Below the pieces are notes generated by a model that ran no database searches, had not been told where the DNA came from, and saw nothing but the letters and a program-made list of their open reading frames with translations. Position numbers and translations under genes: made by a program. Shown here in pieces: positions 51,953 through 63,940 of a DNA stretch of 64,000 nucleotides; the first letter of the stretch is position 1, and every line of letters begins with the position of its first letter. The DNA is from Mesaphorura yosii. Its lineage: Eukaryota; Arthropoda; Collembola; Poduromorpha; Tullbergiidae. Where the stretch lies: assembly GCA_009869945.1 (NCBI GenBank), contig WIXG01000259.1, forward strand, positions 1 to 64,000, read 5' to 3'.

Positions 51953-53203
51953 TTACGAGTTTGGTTGGAAACTGATAAGGATGTTGATCAGATTGCTGAA
52001 TAGCAGCGTGAAGTAGGTGAGTGGGGTCATCCGATTGATTTCGTAGAGCCCCCCGACTCGGATCGCAATCACTCTGGTTGACCGAGTGATCGTTCGCGCC
52101 TGTTGGTAGGGCACGGAGCCCTCCAGACCCGCAGCCGCACTCCTCACGACCTTGTGGGACCCCGTCACAATTTTACCTGCCATCAGCAACAAGATTGAAA
52201 TCGCCACGGCGGTCACGAAGGACACAAACAGCGAGAAAGTGATCAGGATGAAGTTGACTTTGCCAACAAACTTGAGGGCGGCGACGGTAGAGAAGATTAT
52301 GAGGGTGCTGATGGATAATTTGAAGGTAGGGAGCCCGAAATCACCGAAAGCTACCTCGAAAGCAGTGTTCAACAGTCGCAACTTCTGGTGAGCCAGCATC
52401 AGCTGCTCTGACGATAACCCCGAACCTCCGAGTTCGTGAAGGACGGCCAAGCTATTCCGAATTGATTCGATGTACACGATGAGGATGAGCGACTCGACAA
52501 AGTAGCCTGCCACCTGGAAACTGATGAAGAACATGTTGAAGAGCACCGCGCCGCCGACCAAGAACGAGGCTAGGACGGGGTTGACGTCTGCACGCAGCCA
52601 CGCCACCGGGAGTAGCGGGTAGAAGAGAGCCCGATGCCTCCTGAAAGGGATCACCAGCAACCCGTACGGCACGCAACAGCCGACGGAGCCTATCAGCGCC
52701 AGAATCATGAATTTGTCGAGCAGTCGCCATGTCCGGGTGAAATGCTGCCTTCGCCCAAGCGCGCGCGCAGAAGTCGCAGGATACGCCGTCTCAAAGTGGT
52801 GGACGAGGTGTATCATTTGATTGGTGGCCCACACCATTTCCGAATACCGAAGCCAAAAGTGGAGGCGGACAGCCGAGAGGACAAAGAAGCCCGTGATCCA
52901 AAACAGATGCAAGTACCCGTACAGGATGTCGCGGCGCTGCAAGTACAGCGGGAACTGGAGGTAAAAGTCGATCAGGAGCCAACCAAAGAAGGCGAACGTC
53001 TTAAAGGTGACCAGTTTCCACAGGAGCAAGCTCCACCCCGTGAGTGGCTGCACATGGGAGGAGCCGTCTTCGGACACGACCCACACGAACGGGATGGCTT
53101 TCCAGAGACCGGAGCGGCGGACATAGTCGGCCACGTTCTTCAGCGGATACCGCCCCGAGGTTGCCTCAGGCTCAGAGAAGAGCTTTGCAATTATTTTGTT
53201 CAT
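51953..53203 (-). CDS. Gustatory receptor family protein, intronless
   Basis: One exon of 416 residues from ATG 53203. Seven helices can be traced, for example WSLLLWKLVTFKTFAFFGWL, LHLFWITGFFVLSAVRLHFW, FMILALIGSVGCCVPYGLLV, ILIVYIESIRNSLAVLHELG in the long inner loop, LSISTLIIFSTVAALKFVGK and ILITFSLFVSFVTAVAISIL. The end is a textbook Gr/Or C-terminus: IAIRVGGLYEINRMTPLTYF followed by TLLFSNLINILISFQ. The conserved G-x-hydrophobic-Y/F-x-I/V-N/D-x2 pattern and a TY in TM7 are visible. It lacks introns like the Gr at 20400. It is expected at the dendritic membrane of a gustatory neuron; ligand unknown. Confidence 0.88.
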   Translation of the reverse strand: MNKIIAKLFSEPEATSGRYPLKNVADYVRRSGLWKAIPFVWVVSEDGSSHVQPLTGWSLLLWKLVTFKTFAFFGWLLIDFYLQFPLYLQRRDILYGYLHLFWITGFFVLSAVRLHFWLRYSEMVWATNQMIHLVHHFETAYPATSARALGRRQHFTRTWRLLDKFMILALIGSVGCCVPYGLLVIPFRRHRALFYPLLPVAWLRADVNPVLASFLVGGAVLFNMFFISFQVAGYFVESLILIVYIESIRNSLAVLHELGGSGLSSEQLMLAHQKLRLLNTAFEVAFGDFGLPTFKLSISTLIIFSTVAALKFVGKVNFILITFSLFVSFVTAVAISILLLMAGKIVTGSHKVVRSAAAGLEGSVPYQQARTITRSTRVIAIRVGGLYEINRMTPLTYFTLLFSNLINILISFQPNS

Positions 53204-54373
53204 GATGTATTAGAATTAGGCAACCTTCAATTTGCGATGACGGCGATCGCTGCGAATGACGAAGAAATGAAGCTGGTTTATGAAGGTGCCTGCTCATATA
53301 AAAAGCCAAATTGAAGTTTATTGCTGATTGACCACAAAAATAGTTTTTCATTAAATACCTGGTATGATTAGGATAAAAATCTACAATAAATTCTGATGTG
53401 AGTAAATTTATTGTTGACATTTTTAATAACAAGAGCCACGGCGCGCCAAGTGTGTTCCACTGGCTACGTTCTTCAATATTGCGAAAATATTGGCAGAATC
53501 GAGTTATCGAATCCCTCTATTTAGGTTAGCAATAAAATTGCGTGTTGCGTCATTCCACACGGATATCCTCACCGAACTGGCAAAAACCCCTTGAACAAAC
53601 ATCACAAAATTAAGGAACATGAGAAAATTACGCAGAGAAGCGTAGAATCTTTACGTGGCCTCTTATGAGCCTGGCCTTGAGTTTCACATGCAATCTTGCG
53701 TAAAATCTGCCCAGCACCTTTTGCGCGCACCAAATATTCTCAACTGTCCGGTTCAAAAAGAAGTCTTAATTTATTTAAGTCGCAATCTCCGACCGGGTTA
53801 CATTATTGTCCAGTAGAATTTGCCTAAATTCACATCGTTCAAATATTTTTGAATGTACCACAAGCGAAATGAATGCTAAAAGTTCCAACACTTTTGCCCC
53901 CATTCCATTCCGGCTCCTTGTGCATAATAGTACGAGGTTAGCCTCTGATGTCTTGACCATGGCCCAATCTTTTAAGTTAACTGGCAACTATTGTTCTCTC
54001 CATGCAAAATTCGTTTCTGTACTAATGCGACAAGAAAAAAAACTGGTACGTGGACTGTATTTGAATGAACAGTCTGCAAAAAAATAGGCATCGGAATGAA
54101 ATTGACTTCAAGCTCTGGAGCCTATGGCTGAAGCTCGCTCGTAACAGTTCAAAATCATTGAGCTTTGAAGGATTTCTTCTTTGGTTTGAACCCGTACGGC
54201 TGATTAGTCTCAAACTAATCTCAGTCCCAGTGGATTAACTAATAAAATACCAAGAATAAGGAAATAATTCAACTTTTGCAATCGAGAAACTGAATAGTTG
54301 ATTTATTAGGTATATTGATGAACAAATCTGTTTACAACGTCCACTCTTGAGCTGGCCCACGGAAAGAGTCTCA
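53204..54373. other. Intergenic region
   Basis: Contains the inverted repeat arm at 53475-53513. Frames at 53775-54213 on either strand have no motif that I can defend. Confidence 0.45.
53475..53513 (-). repeat. Dispersed repeat arm, inverted partner at 50272-50308
   Basis: Reverse-complement match to 50272-50308; it shares the CAATATTTTCGCAATATT end and the GATTCGATAACT start. See partner entry. Confidence 0.65.
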
Positions 54374-54700
54374 TTACAAGGATACTTCAGGAGCGCTTGT
54401 CATAGGTCTAACTGCCGGTCTCGTCTGCCATGGATCTTCCAGTGAGTGCACTTGGCCGGGAACTGGAGGTCGTGTGTTGCCGCACCAGCGAGTGAAAAGC
54501 CAACACCAGATTTTGAAGCCGAAAACCAACACCAGAAAAAGAATAATGGCGACCCCCGTCACAAGTCCATTGTCGGCACTCTGCCTCATTTGATCCGCCG
54601 TCACAGTTCCGCCTTCCGTCACACACCAACCAATGCACCTCCCGCTTCCCTCACAACGAAACCCTCCACATTGATTCGGTGACGGTCAGGAATTGCGGAG
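54374..54700 (-). pseudogene. LDL-receptor class A/transmembrane fragment with two frame changes
   Basis: Read along the minus strand, one frame gives the first half of an LDLa module (CGGFRCEGSGRCIGW). A second frame gives its acidic calcium-binding half (VCDGRRNCDGGSNEAEC). The first frame then returns with a transmembrane helix (LVTGVAIILFLVLVFGFKIW) and a short Pro-rich cytoplasmic tail ending EVSL at 54374. The LDLa half in the second frame is too good to be chance, so two indels of opposite sign lie within about 70 bp. A spliced explanation is unlikely because the sequence between is too short. Sequence upstream to about 54830 (LNATRGTQTSKSGVGNRTSH) may belong to the same gene. Confidence 0.5.
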
Positions 54701-54839
54701 TAGCAGCAGCTGTTGAGGCCAAAAGGAACACGAGTCGGGAGAAATGGTTCACCTTTGGTTTCAACCAGCCAGTAGTGAGACGTTCTGTTTCCAACGCCTG
54801 ACTTCGACGTCTGAGTACCGCGGGTTGCATTTAAGAGTA

Positions 54840-56363
54840 AAGAATTCAGACATCGGTCATCATTTCGATGTAAATTTAGCATTTTGCATTTGCATAAATT
54901 ATTATTCGTCTTGTAATGTAATTGATTGACATTCAATGGACAAGTTTTGCATATGGCCTTGATTTGCGGATGGACTCACTACGCGAGAGTCCATGAGCTA
55001 CCACAATGTACATGTCTCAATTTGTGAAGCACAAATTAAGAACTGTGTAGGAGTATGATAACGTGAACTTGGCTTGAGTGTCACCGTTTTTGAGTTGGAG
55101 CCTAGCAGCAGTGTCTTTCTGCCAAAATTCCGGCTAGTTATGACAATTTTTATTATTTGCGATATTGCGATGCGAATCGCGTGAAATTTGGATGAAACAG
55201 TTAAAGATTTACCAGAATTGATCTGAATTTAACAAGGAATGTCTGTACAACGCTCTGGAAAGGTAAGCTTCAAATAATGCTAAAGGACTGCGGAGTAGGA
55301 TTAATTATATTTTAAAATGACAGTATTACAGACGGTGGATCTGTGTCAGTTCAGCAATTTGCCTCGCAGAAACTAGCCAGCACCGACAGAAAGCTCAGTG
55401 TTTTTAATTTTTTATGGATTGCTACATTTGGGCAACAAGCACTTGAAGTCTTCACTGCAGTACGGTCTGGTGATCGGATGGATTAGCAGGGACCACATAA
55501 AACCGATTCTTCAAAACTGTGCTGCTGGCACTATTCTGATTCGTGCCCCTTCAACAGAATAGAGAATACTGTGACTGTGTCCTGGATGAGTGGTAAAGTT
55601 AAAGTTCCGTTGAACTTGAACTTGGTCCGTTGCGTTGAGTGAGATTGATTCTTTTGGATGCTTTCTGTAGGTGGTGAAGTTAGATCGTTGGAACCACTGA
55701 CCAAAGAGGATATGAAAATACAAGATCTGGTCAGTAGAATTCAAGCAACTACAGACTTCCAATTCGTTTTTCTATGATGATAGTAAAAGTGGAGCGAGTT
55801 AAAGTCGACCCGTGCTTCGAAGGAGCCAATTTCAATGAGTTGCAGGATAGTCTTAAGGGGTTGCTAAATTTGAGAAAATCTTCACCTGAAATAATACTAT
55901 CATATCATAATTAGTGGATAATTAATAATTGGAGTAAGTAAAGTATTTGTGCAGTTTCTGTGATGACGATGAAGCCACGAGGAGATTTTGCCACATGCTG
56001 TTGTTTTACCTTTTTGCTCGTATGCGTCAGAAAAACAAGGCTCAAGGCATCATTGGCGGCAGAGTTCAAATCAGTTCAATCCTGAGATTGTTTTCGAATT
56101 TCGATCACGTCAACGCGAACGGCACTTTCCACGTTAGTCACAATCACAATCAGAATAACAAGAGACCGACACGTGAATAGTAAATTGAAATGGCAAAATT
56201 GGTGAGAGGACCGAAGGTCTAGGACTCCAATCGCCGTTTGTCTGTTCACAGGCACCGCCAGCCGATTCATAATCGCCGCCGCCGCTCTACGAGCTTCCCG
56301 TTGGAGTAAACAACATGAAGGGCAGAGCTACATGGCCATTCATTAGCGCTGTGGAACGGAGCC
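54840..56363. other. AT-rich intergenic region
   Basis: No supported gene in about 1.5 kb. A CTTAAGGGGTTGCTAAATT word near 55852 resembles the flanks of the 24.6/32.9 kb repeat family. The right edge is the lipocalin promoter. Confidence 0.45.
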
Positions 56364-56399
56364 TATAAATTCAGAGGCTGCAACTGGCCCAAGTTTCAG
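56364..56399 (+). promoter_or_regulatory. TATA box and TCAG initiator of the lipocalin gene
   Basis: TATAAAT at 56364-56370 and TTTCAGC at about 56394-56400, spaced about 30 bp, 80 bp before the ATG at 56480. A good arthropod core promoter. Confidence 0.6.
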
Positions 56400-56479
56400 C
56401 TTATCAGGCAACTTCAGCTGGTCAACATTCGTCTACGTACACAATCTGCCCTGCCCTGTCACTTTGTATCAAAGCCAAT

Positions 56480-57355
56480 ATGTACGCTTCACTCTTCGTC
56501 CTGGTGCTGGCGCTGGCGTCAGTGCCCATCGTCGTCCACGCCAAAGGCGCCTGCTCAGACCGCAGAGGCATGCCGGGTATCAACGAAACTTTCGTGAGTC
56601 ACCAGATTCTGAGAAGGTGCCCTTCTCAGTTCTAAAATACAATTTTTTGTGTGTGACATTTTGCAGGTTCTCAACGGCCCGTCCGGTGGTTGGTATACTG
56701 TTGCCTCCGACCAAGTCCAGGACGGCGAAATTCTTGCGCTCCTCTCCTCGCTCACGCAGACCACTCGCAGGGGTAACAAGAAGATATGCTGGGAGTCCAG
56801 GAACTTCCAGCCCCTTCCTGGCGTCACTTTCACCGTTCCAATCACGTACGCCTGCACCTACGACTACATTGGCACTCAGTACTGCACGCTCGAGAACTTC
56901 AACCCGATGGAAAACCCGATTTTCAACATCTTCCCATGTGAGCCCACACACATTCTTCTGTTTTTCTGAATTCGTGCGCGGAATTTTAATTTGTGATGGT
57001 GCCCTGGCACTCGTCTCTTCTTCTAGCTGTCATTCGAATCGCCATTCTGAAGACGGACAACTCGAAGTACCTCGCGATCAGCATCTGTCAGGCGGGTTCA
57101 GTCGAGACGTGGGCCATTCTTTCAGCCGATCCGGGTGGCCTGTCCCCAGAGCTCAAGGCGGAGGCCAAGAACGGAATCCGAGAACGGGGCATCGACGTTC
57201 GAGATCACGACCGGTCCGGAACCACTGACGTGGAGCCCAACAACATCATGAAAGGAGGACGCGTTCGCATCACCACCTGCTCAAAGGGAGCCATCTTCAC
57301 AGGCATATCCGAGGGCGTCAAGGAAGCGGGCCAAATCGACGACAAGGACGATTAG
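56480..57355 (+). CDS. Secreted lipocalin (apolipoprotein D-like)
   Basis: Three exons (56480-56593, 56667-56937, 57027-57355) with introns of 73 and 89 nt give 237 residues. Signal peptide YASLFVLVLALASVPIVVHA. The first lipocalin motif is present as a GGWYTVAS turn after NGPS, the place of the family's G-x-W. The second motif is in exon 3 (AILKTDNSKYLAISICQ), where T-D-Y-x-x-Y is canonical. Then TWAILSADPGGLSPELKAEA and GIRERGIDV match the usual C-terminal W-hxSR and helix region. Cysteines fit two disulfides. The acidic tail (GQIDDKDD) is extra. The family forms an eight-stranded barrel that carries lipids, pigments or hydrophobic signals in haemolymph; the ligand here is unknown. Confidence 0.82.
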
Positions 57356-60300
57356 TCGAGAATTCAGCGGTCGGCAGTCATGTAGTCATTTAGTGCAGTA
57401 AAAACAAAATTTCTGAATAAATTTTGTATTTGGCTTGAGTACTCCTTGACTCTAGTTCAAAATTCCACCTGTCGGGCGCCCGTCCAAATAAACGCGAATG
57501 TATACGAGATAAGAATTATTGGCAGATGACAGATTACGAATATGAATATAAATATGAATATGAATATCAATTACTTTGATACGATCTGAAACTTGTTCTT
57601 GTTTCTTGTGTCCTGTAACGTAAATTAATTCGTAATTCCTTTTCAATCGTCAATCAGCGCCAAAGTCGTCCTTCTGCGCCTCGACGGCCTGCGCTGTGCG
57701 ATTTTACGAGGCGAGTGTGCCGATTGATGAAAGAAAACGCAGGAAACGTGCCAAAAATTAAGTTATGATTTATGGCTGCCAAAATTAATATCAAATACTC
57801 GAATTGCGAACTCGAGCAGTGAGCGTGCGCTCCGTGCTTGCCAAAATGCGTTGCGTGGTTCCCTTTTTTGATGCGATGCGTACGGGCATGCGCGTGTAGC
57901 AAAAAAAAATGCGAGCGAGCGAGCAGCAGCATGCATGCGTGAACGCATGCATTACACGTTAATGTTAACGACTAATGACAGTTTCAAGATCAAGAACGAC
58001 GAGTGCGTAATCAATTACAAGATCAGGACGTTGCGATAAAAAACGTCGAGTCGAGAACGACAACGACAACGACAGCACTTGTAAATTAAAAAAAGAGGAG
58101 TAACCAGGAACTGAAATGAATTCTGAAGCGAAAGCCAAACTTCCATTTCTATCAGCAGTCAGCAGCTTGCAAATATTTGTACACAATTCACAATTCCCCA
58201 TTCGCAGTACGAAAAAGGCCAGCCACAGCCACGCCAAGCAACAATGACTCATTTAGTGATACAATGCAGCAATGCCTGAAAGCCTTTTGACTTGTCTTGA
58301 CTGTGATTGGGATTTAATGACCACAATTAGCCAACCCGAGTCCGTACCTAAGAAGACTTTAGCCATCGTTTTTGTGGCAATTTGAGTCAAGAATCATCTT
58401 GAAGGTCTATCCGGTGGTTTATTCGCAAATCGCAATTCGCAATTCAGAATTCGCGTGAAGCACAATTTCAAAGTCAAGCCCAAGCCCAAAGTGCACAGTG
58501 CAGTGCAGTGAGCGGTAATTACACGGCCGGCGTGGCATAATTAGGCGAATCACAATGGTAATTATCATCAGACCAAGATCAAAGACTCACTTCCATCATC
58601 TTTTGTGCTTTGGGCCGCTGAGCCAGCCGTCTTTAGTCTTAAACCTGTCTTTAGTGTTTGGGGTATGATTTCATTGGCTCCAAGGTTGCTGGTCGGCTGA
58701 TTGAATCATTCAGCGCATGAATCGTGTCAATCAATACGCAAATAATAATTACGAAATGCAAAATGCGAAATGCAATGCAAGAAGTAAAAGAAACGGAATG
58801 ATAATGATAAATATTGTGAAAATCGCGATCGCAATGGGCAATGGACACTGAAGGCTCAGGACACGAATTTGCGTCTGTCTGTGAATTATGAATGAAGCCA
58901 TCAACAATGAAATTATGCGATTGCTGCAGTGCAATTTGCAATGCGTGAAACGATTTTATCGCTAATCGCTCAATTAGATCAAGTCTGAGGTCGAGTGGAT
59001 GGCGATGGCGATCGGCGATCGATCCGTCAGTGACCACGAACTATGAACTCGCTGATTAATTAATCCTAATCGATGAATTGACCAACCGTTAAGAACGTTG
59101 AATTAAGCTGTCAATTAATTGACCTGAGCTTCGCTGTCCTCCCGCAACGTATTTCAACAATTCGGCATTCTTCTGCTTCATGGCCGTTGTAAAAAAATTT
59201 AATAAAGTTCATAAATGCGTTCAAGTCAAAAGGTGTCTACCATGCTGGACAACTGAAATGTATCGAAATTGAGCCTGGCCCGAATTTTTCATCCAAATCA
59301 CTCAGATTAGTACGAAATCATGAATAAATTCGGAACATAACCGCGAGACGCGAAGAAACCACTCCAGAAACTCAAATCACAATAACTTCTTGATTGCTTG
59401 TGAATTGATTTGGTTTGATGCGTGGTTAATTAATTAAAAGCATGTGAGGAAATGAATGCGCAAATTGTAAATTGCAAATTGCAAATACACAAAATTGGCC
59501 TCTGTTCACACGCGACGCCTGCGCCTTTTCGCTATTGCCAAGCCCTCCTTGTTTTTTGTCCGCTGGGCGCACATCGCATAAAAAGCGGTGGACGTGGACA
59601 TTGGATGAAGAATCGTGAATGATGGATGACTTGCCATAACGGCACGGCAGCAGAGACAGAAGCAAAAGCAAAAGCAGATCAGATCGAATAACAAAAACAA
59701 ATAAAAGGAGATCTTGAACTTGATTCTTGATTCCTGTGCTGTCGTTAATCCATTTCATTCATTTCTTCACACATGCGTCACGTACATACTCTACAAGCTA
59801 CACGCTGAAATTGTGTGAAGGTCATTCATTTCAATACTGCAAAATGCGAATGCAAAATGCAAAATGCAAAATTACAATAACAAATCACAATGCAAAATGC
59901 ACGAATCACCGTTAAAGTCTTAAAAGCTTTAACAGCTTCTCAACGGATTCCACGTCACGTACGGCTCAGAGTTGAGCCGATGGAGCAGGAAAAAGTCGTA
60001 AATTCGCAAATGACAAATCCTTCATAAAATGCAGAAAACGCAGAGCAGAGACATTGCAAAATTAAAATTAGCTGTCAATGCTCAATGGTCAATGGTCAAT
60101 ATTTACACTCGAGCCAAGCAATTGAAATGCCAAGAATTTAGTCACGAATTATCCTCGTCCGTGTTTGCGTTTTGTGTTTGCTTGCTCTGTGGTGGATTTG
60201 ATTTTGATTTTGATCCAGTTTGGCTTTGGCTTTGGCTCACAGCTCACGTTGAGCCCATAAATAAACGTGCACTGCGGCCATTCGTTGTTCATCGACAGAT

Positions 60301-61179
60301 GAGAGATTAATGGTAATGACATTGCATTCCTTCTGCTTGTGGTTATTTATGGCTTGGCATGGCGTGTTTTGATCGAATTTGCAATTGCAATTTCGCGATC
60401 TGTGAGTCGAGATCCTAATCTTAATGGCAACCTGTAACCGTAATTCACAACAGCACTAGCCACAGGTTCAAGTGGAAGTCAAAGCTTGGCTACGGCATGG
60501 CTTTGAGGTTTTCCTTTACACCAGTGCTGCTGAAGCTGTATGACTGAATTAAGCTGAACTCAAGGCGTGGGAATGGGGAAGCATTTTGGCAGGGCATTTA
60601 AACAGCCAAGCGAGCGAGCGAGCGATCCACAATAATAAATTAGCTATGGATGCCATTCCCTGAAGGTATTTCTGAGTTTTGCGTTTGCCAATTCCTGCCT
60701 TCATCTGCGCCTGCGTAAATGAGAGTGAAATGAAACTCGATACAGCAATAAAGCTAATAAAAGCTTAAAGCTTAGGCTAATGAATTCACTTACCACAGAT
60801 TGACCATCCACACAGCAACGGAGCAGCGCAGGGTTGATGTTGCTGTTGATGGGAGTTGTACACGACTTGATAACGTTGGTCGCTAATGGAATATTGAACC
60901 ACAGCCCATACCAACCCAAGACCACGCAGGATCCTGGAGCCAAGCCACTTGACTACGCTTACACTTTACATAATGCGAATTTGATGATGGGCTGAATGTT
61001 GATGATACAATTACTACGCCACGATACACGATATGAGACGCGTGTTCGTTTTGCATAAAATGAGTGATTAAAAACCGCATGCAAAAAAACCACCTATTCT
61101 TCGCAAAATCCTTAAGATTTTAATATCACTGTTAACCTTTGCGGTACGACGACGACGACGAGAGGACAGAGGAGTCGAG
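57356..61179. other. Gene-poor AT-rich region
   Basis: About 3.8 kb without a supported coding gene. It contains a GAATAT-type microsatellite (about 57536-57570), CGA/GAC-rich runs near 58045-58070, and clusters of GCAAATTGCAAAT and TGCAAAATGCAAAAT words at 59468-59490 and 59840-59900. The number of short conserved-looking palindromes (GCAATTGC, CGATCG) suggests regulatory DNA or old satellite, but I cannot resolve it. Confidence 0.45.
57536..57570. repeat. AT-rich microsatellite (GAATAT/AAATAT units)
   Basis: Four to five imperfect 6-base units ATATGA/ATATAA in a row. Confidence 0.6.
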
Positions 61180-61217
61180 TATAAATACGGCGCAGGCATC
61201 CGGCATGGACATCAGTT
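61180..61217 (+). promoter_or_regulatory. TATA box and TCAGTT initiator of the cuticle gene
   Basis: TATAAATA at 61180-61187 with TCAGTT at 61212-61217, 32 bp downstream. The transcript would begin inside ATCAGTT and include an AGC-repeat leader (61222-61242). Confidence 0.7.
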
Positions 61218-61221
61218 TTCT

Positions 61222-61242
61222 AGCAGCAGCAGCAGCAGCAGC
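61222..61242. repeat. AGC trinucleotide repeat in 5' leader
   Basis: Seven AGC units directly after the predicted transcription start of the cuticle protein gene. Confidence 0.8.
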
Positions 61243-61309
61243 AAAACTTGAACCCAGATTTTTTTAGCAACTCGCCACGCCAAACCAGAATCTCTGCCCA
61301 GTCGTCAAG

Positions 61310-61868
61310 ATGAAGTGCACGCTTGTAAGTGAATCTTAATTCAAAGATAAATCTTCTAAACTTCTTGATTTGACAGCGCAGCGATGGGAATTGACTAAAA
61401 CTTGATCTTGACCGCCGCATCTTCTTCTCTTCTGCTTCACAGATCGTTCTCGCCGTCGTCGCTCTGGCCGCTCTGACCCACGGCGCCCCATCGCCAGGGT
61501 TCGGAGCTCCGATTGTGTACGCCGCGTTGCCAGCACCTTCAAGTGACACGAAAGTCGTACGAGATGCTTTAGGAAATCAAGCCACAAGTTACGCGTATCA
61601 GGATGGACACTCTTCTGCCGTTGCACTGTCGCGCAGCGATGTGAGCAAGCATTTGGTCGCTGTCCCAGCTCCAGCACCAGTTGTCTACGCCGCGGCTCCT
61701 GCCGTCCACCACGCAGTGCCAGCTCCAGTCGAATACCATCACACCTACGCTACTGCTCCAGCATATCACCCTGTTGCTGCCCCAGCCTATCACGCTGCTG
61801 CTGCCTACCACGCAGGTGCCTATCCAGCTTATCACCACTACGCAGCTGGTCCAGCATTCTATTATTAA
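61310..61868 (+). CDS. Cuticle protein, Ala/Pro/His/Tyr-rich
   Basis: Exon 1 (61310-61324) encodes only five residues (MKCTL). After a 118-nt intron exon 2 (61443-61868) completes the signal peptide (IVLAVVALAALTHGAP) and the mature protein, 146 residues in all. The mature part has a short middle stretch (RDALGNQATSYAYQDGHSSA) that recalls the small retinin-like or CPF-type cuticle domains. Low-complexity A-P-A, AYH and YHAG repeats follow, ending GPAFYY. The tiny first exon interrupting the signal peptide is the standard layout of arthropod cuticle genes. The product is secreted by epidermis into the chitin-protein exoskeleton. A strong TATA/Inr promoter lies upstream. No chitin-binding R&R consensus (CPR) is seen. 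Confidence 0.8.
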
Positions 61869-62434
61869 ATCAAATTTTCACTGATCTGTGACCCTTCACC
61901 ACCTTTGCTTAAAACTGGCCCCTGTTTTCTTACCACTTTCCTTTCCTTTGTTGGACACCGACTCCAGAGTTCCAATTTCCTGCCCCGACTTTCAACTTCT
62001 ACCGTCCTTATCAGTTCTTGACTGTTTGGATTCAAAGCCCTTTTTTCACTGCACTCTTCAGGTGTCCCGTTTCTTGCCAATCCGCCCGCACTTTTCGTTT
62101 TCGCATTATCTTGCACGCGCGCTTTACTGTTCATTTAATTTATGATCTCTAATTAGGGCACGATTGATTTGATATTAATTTCTGTTCAGTTCATTGTTCA
62201 TTCATGAACCAATATTGGAATTAGAATTTTAGAAAGCATTTGGCCTTTGATAATAAAATTGACATTTTCCGCATCGCATTTGACATGACCTATAAAATTC
62301 ACACGAGCATTTCTGGCCACGCCGTTTATTAAGTGAGAATTTTGACATCAAACGCTTCTCTTACGAGCTTACACAGGCTTAATTTCTCAGTTTTGCGGGT
62401 TGTATATTTATTGGTTAATTAGTTCACATTGTTT
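61869..62434. other. Spacer between convergent genes
   Basis: 3' flanks of the cuticle gene and the SEC14-like gene. A polyadenylation-type AATAAA occurs at 62252. No gene supported. Confidence 0.5.
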
Positions 62435-63940
62435 TTAACTGGCTTCCTTCATTGCCACGTCCGTGCAGTAGTAAAGTTGTTTCTCCCGAAATCGGCTGTG
62501 CGTGTTGTCAAACACGATCGAATCTGAAATCAACACACAGAAGTTAAGGAAATGGACAAAATTGATAGTCGCCCTTCGCCGTTCCTTCGCACGCACGCGC
62601 ACGAGCTTACATTTTCCTGGCTTTTCACAAATCACCGAATCCGTCTGCACCAGCAAATGAGAATCTGCCCTCCGATATGAGTACACTTGCGCCTCGTCTT
62701 CGTGCAGCACCATAAGTCCAATGTCGTAGTCGACTGTCTTGAACCTCCAACTCAGGACAGCTCCGGCTCCGACAGCGGACTCTTCGACGCAATGGTCGAC
62801 AGTGAAACGCTCGCCCGGTGGGACGGCAGTGTGCGAAAAGCCCTCGCGTTCCGAGGCCCCATTTGTCGACGCCGAGGATTCCCTCCGCAGTTTGGATCCA
62901 TATCCGGTTTGAGTGCCACCCATTTCAACCGGAAGCTGATCCGCAGGAATGTTGGCGCGCAGAACCTTTTCCCACTGCTCCTTGCTTGTCCCGTAGATTT
63001 CGACCTTCGACAGAGTTCGAGCCGAGAGCAGAGGCTTGACGAAGCGGAATAGGAGCATGAAGACTCGTGTTGCTGAAATGGAATAAGCATGGACAACCTC
63101 AGAACTGTGCAATTAAGTAGATGGCAACGAGAATCACGTACCATTTATAACGTACACTGCCCGAACCGTCTCTGGATAATTTGATTCGAATCTTCGTACG
63201 AATTCGAGTATCGTGTTCAAATCTGCATATCACAAATCCAGTCAGCAGGGAAACAGAAAATGGGCAAATTTCGTCGATTGGGCGATTGGGAACCACGAGC
63301 TAAAACGAGAACTTACTTGAAAGAGACGTCAGTTGTCGCATTCCGAACCCATCGAAATTCATAATGATGGTGGACTGGGTCACAGGGTGGCCCAGCCGCT
63401 CTGAGTTTGCTTTCTGTTCCGCGAAGAGCGATCCAAGGATATAGTCAATATACTTGAGCCACTCTTCTCGTCGACCGCCCTCGACAGCTTTGCGGACGTC
63501 CCACTTGCCGAATGGCACAACACAAACTGTAATTAAGCGTAACTATGTTAGTCTTGTCTTATGCCTCAGCTCATTGACATTTCTTTCCAAGAGTTGTGTG
63601 AAATCTATCACCTGGAGCGCCTTCAGAATCCTGTCCGGTGATTTCATAATAAAATTCTGAACGGAGCTTTTCTGTTGGGTCCCATTTTAGAATGTTCGCG
63701 ACGTCGTGCTCTTTCCTCCATTGAAGCGACTAGGTACGGCAGTATTTCAAAAGGTCAAATGTCCCGTTAATTTATCCATTTAGCTAGTTGTTCATACATA
63801 CGCCCATTGTTAGTGGTTACCTTCCGCAGCATGTCATTCGCCTTATTCAAATGCAGGTCCCTTGCTCGGAGCCAGGCGACTAAGAACATGTCAGTTCTCT
63901 CTTCTTCGGTCAACTCCAAGTCCTTCAGCAACATTCGAAA
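62435..63940 (-). CDS. SEC14-like CRAL-TRIO/GOLD protein (N-terminus beyond the window or unresolved)
   Basis: Six exons (63821-63940, 63612-63729, 63317-63526, 63142-63222, 62611-63072, 62435-62523) join in matching phase to 359 residues. The first visible exon is the CRAL-TRIO N-terminal helix bundle (MFLVAWLRARDLHLNKANDM). The lipid-binding core follows: SLQWRKEHDVANILKW, STIIMNFDGFGMRQLTS, FESNYPETVRAVYVIN, then ATRVFMLLFRFVKPLLSART. A GOLD beta-sandwich closes the protein (AVLSWRFKTVDYDIGLMVLH; SIVFDNTHSRFREKQLYYCT), as in SEC14L2/tocopherol-associated proteins. The order and length match that family, which moves phosphatidylinositol, tocopherol or squalene between membranes. Only the first 10-25 residues are missing; a start exon is expected to the right of 63950. 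Confidence 0.85.

Noticed and set aside
52634..53314. 226-codon plus frame opposite the Gr
   Set aside because: Antisense to an intact Gr with textbook motifs; no domain of its own.
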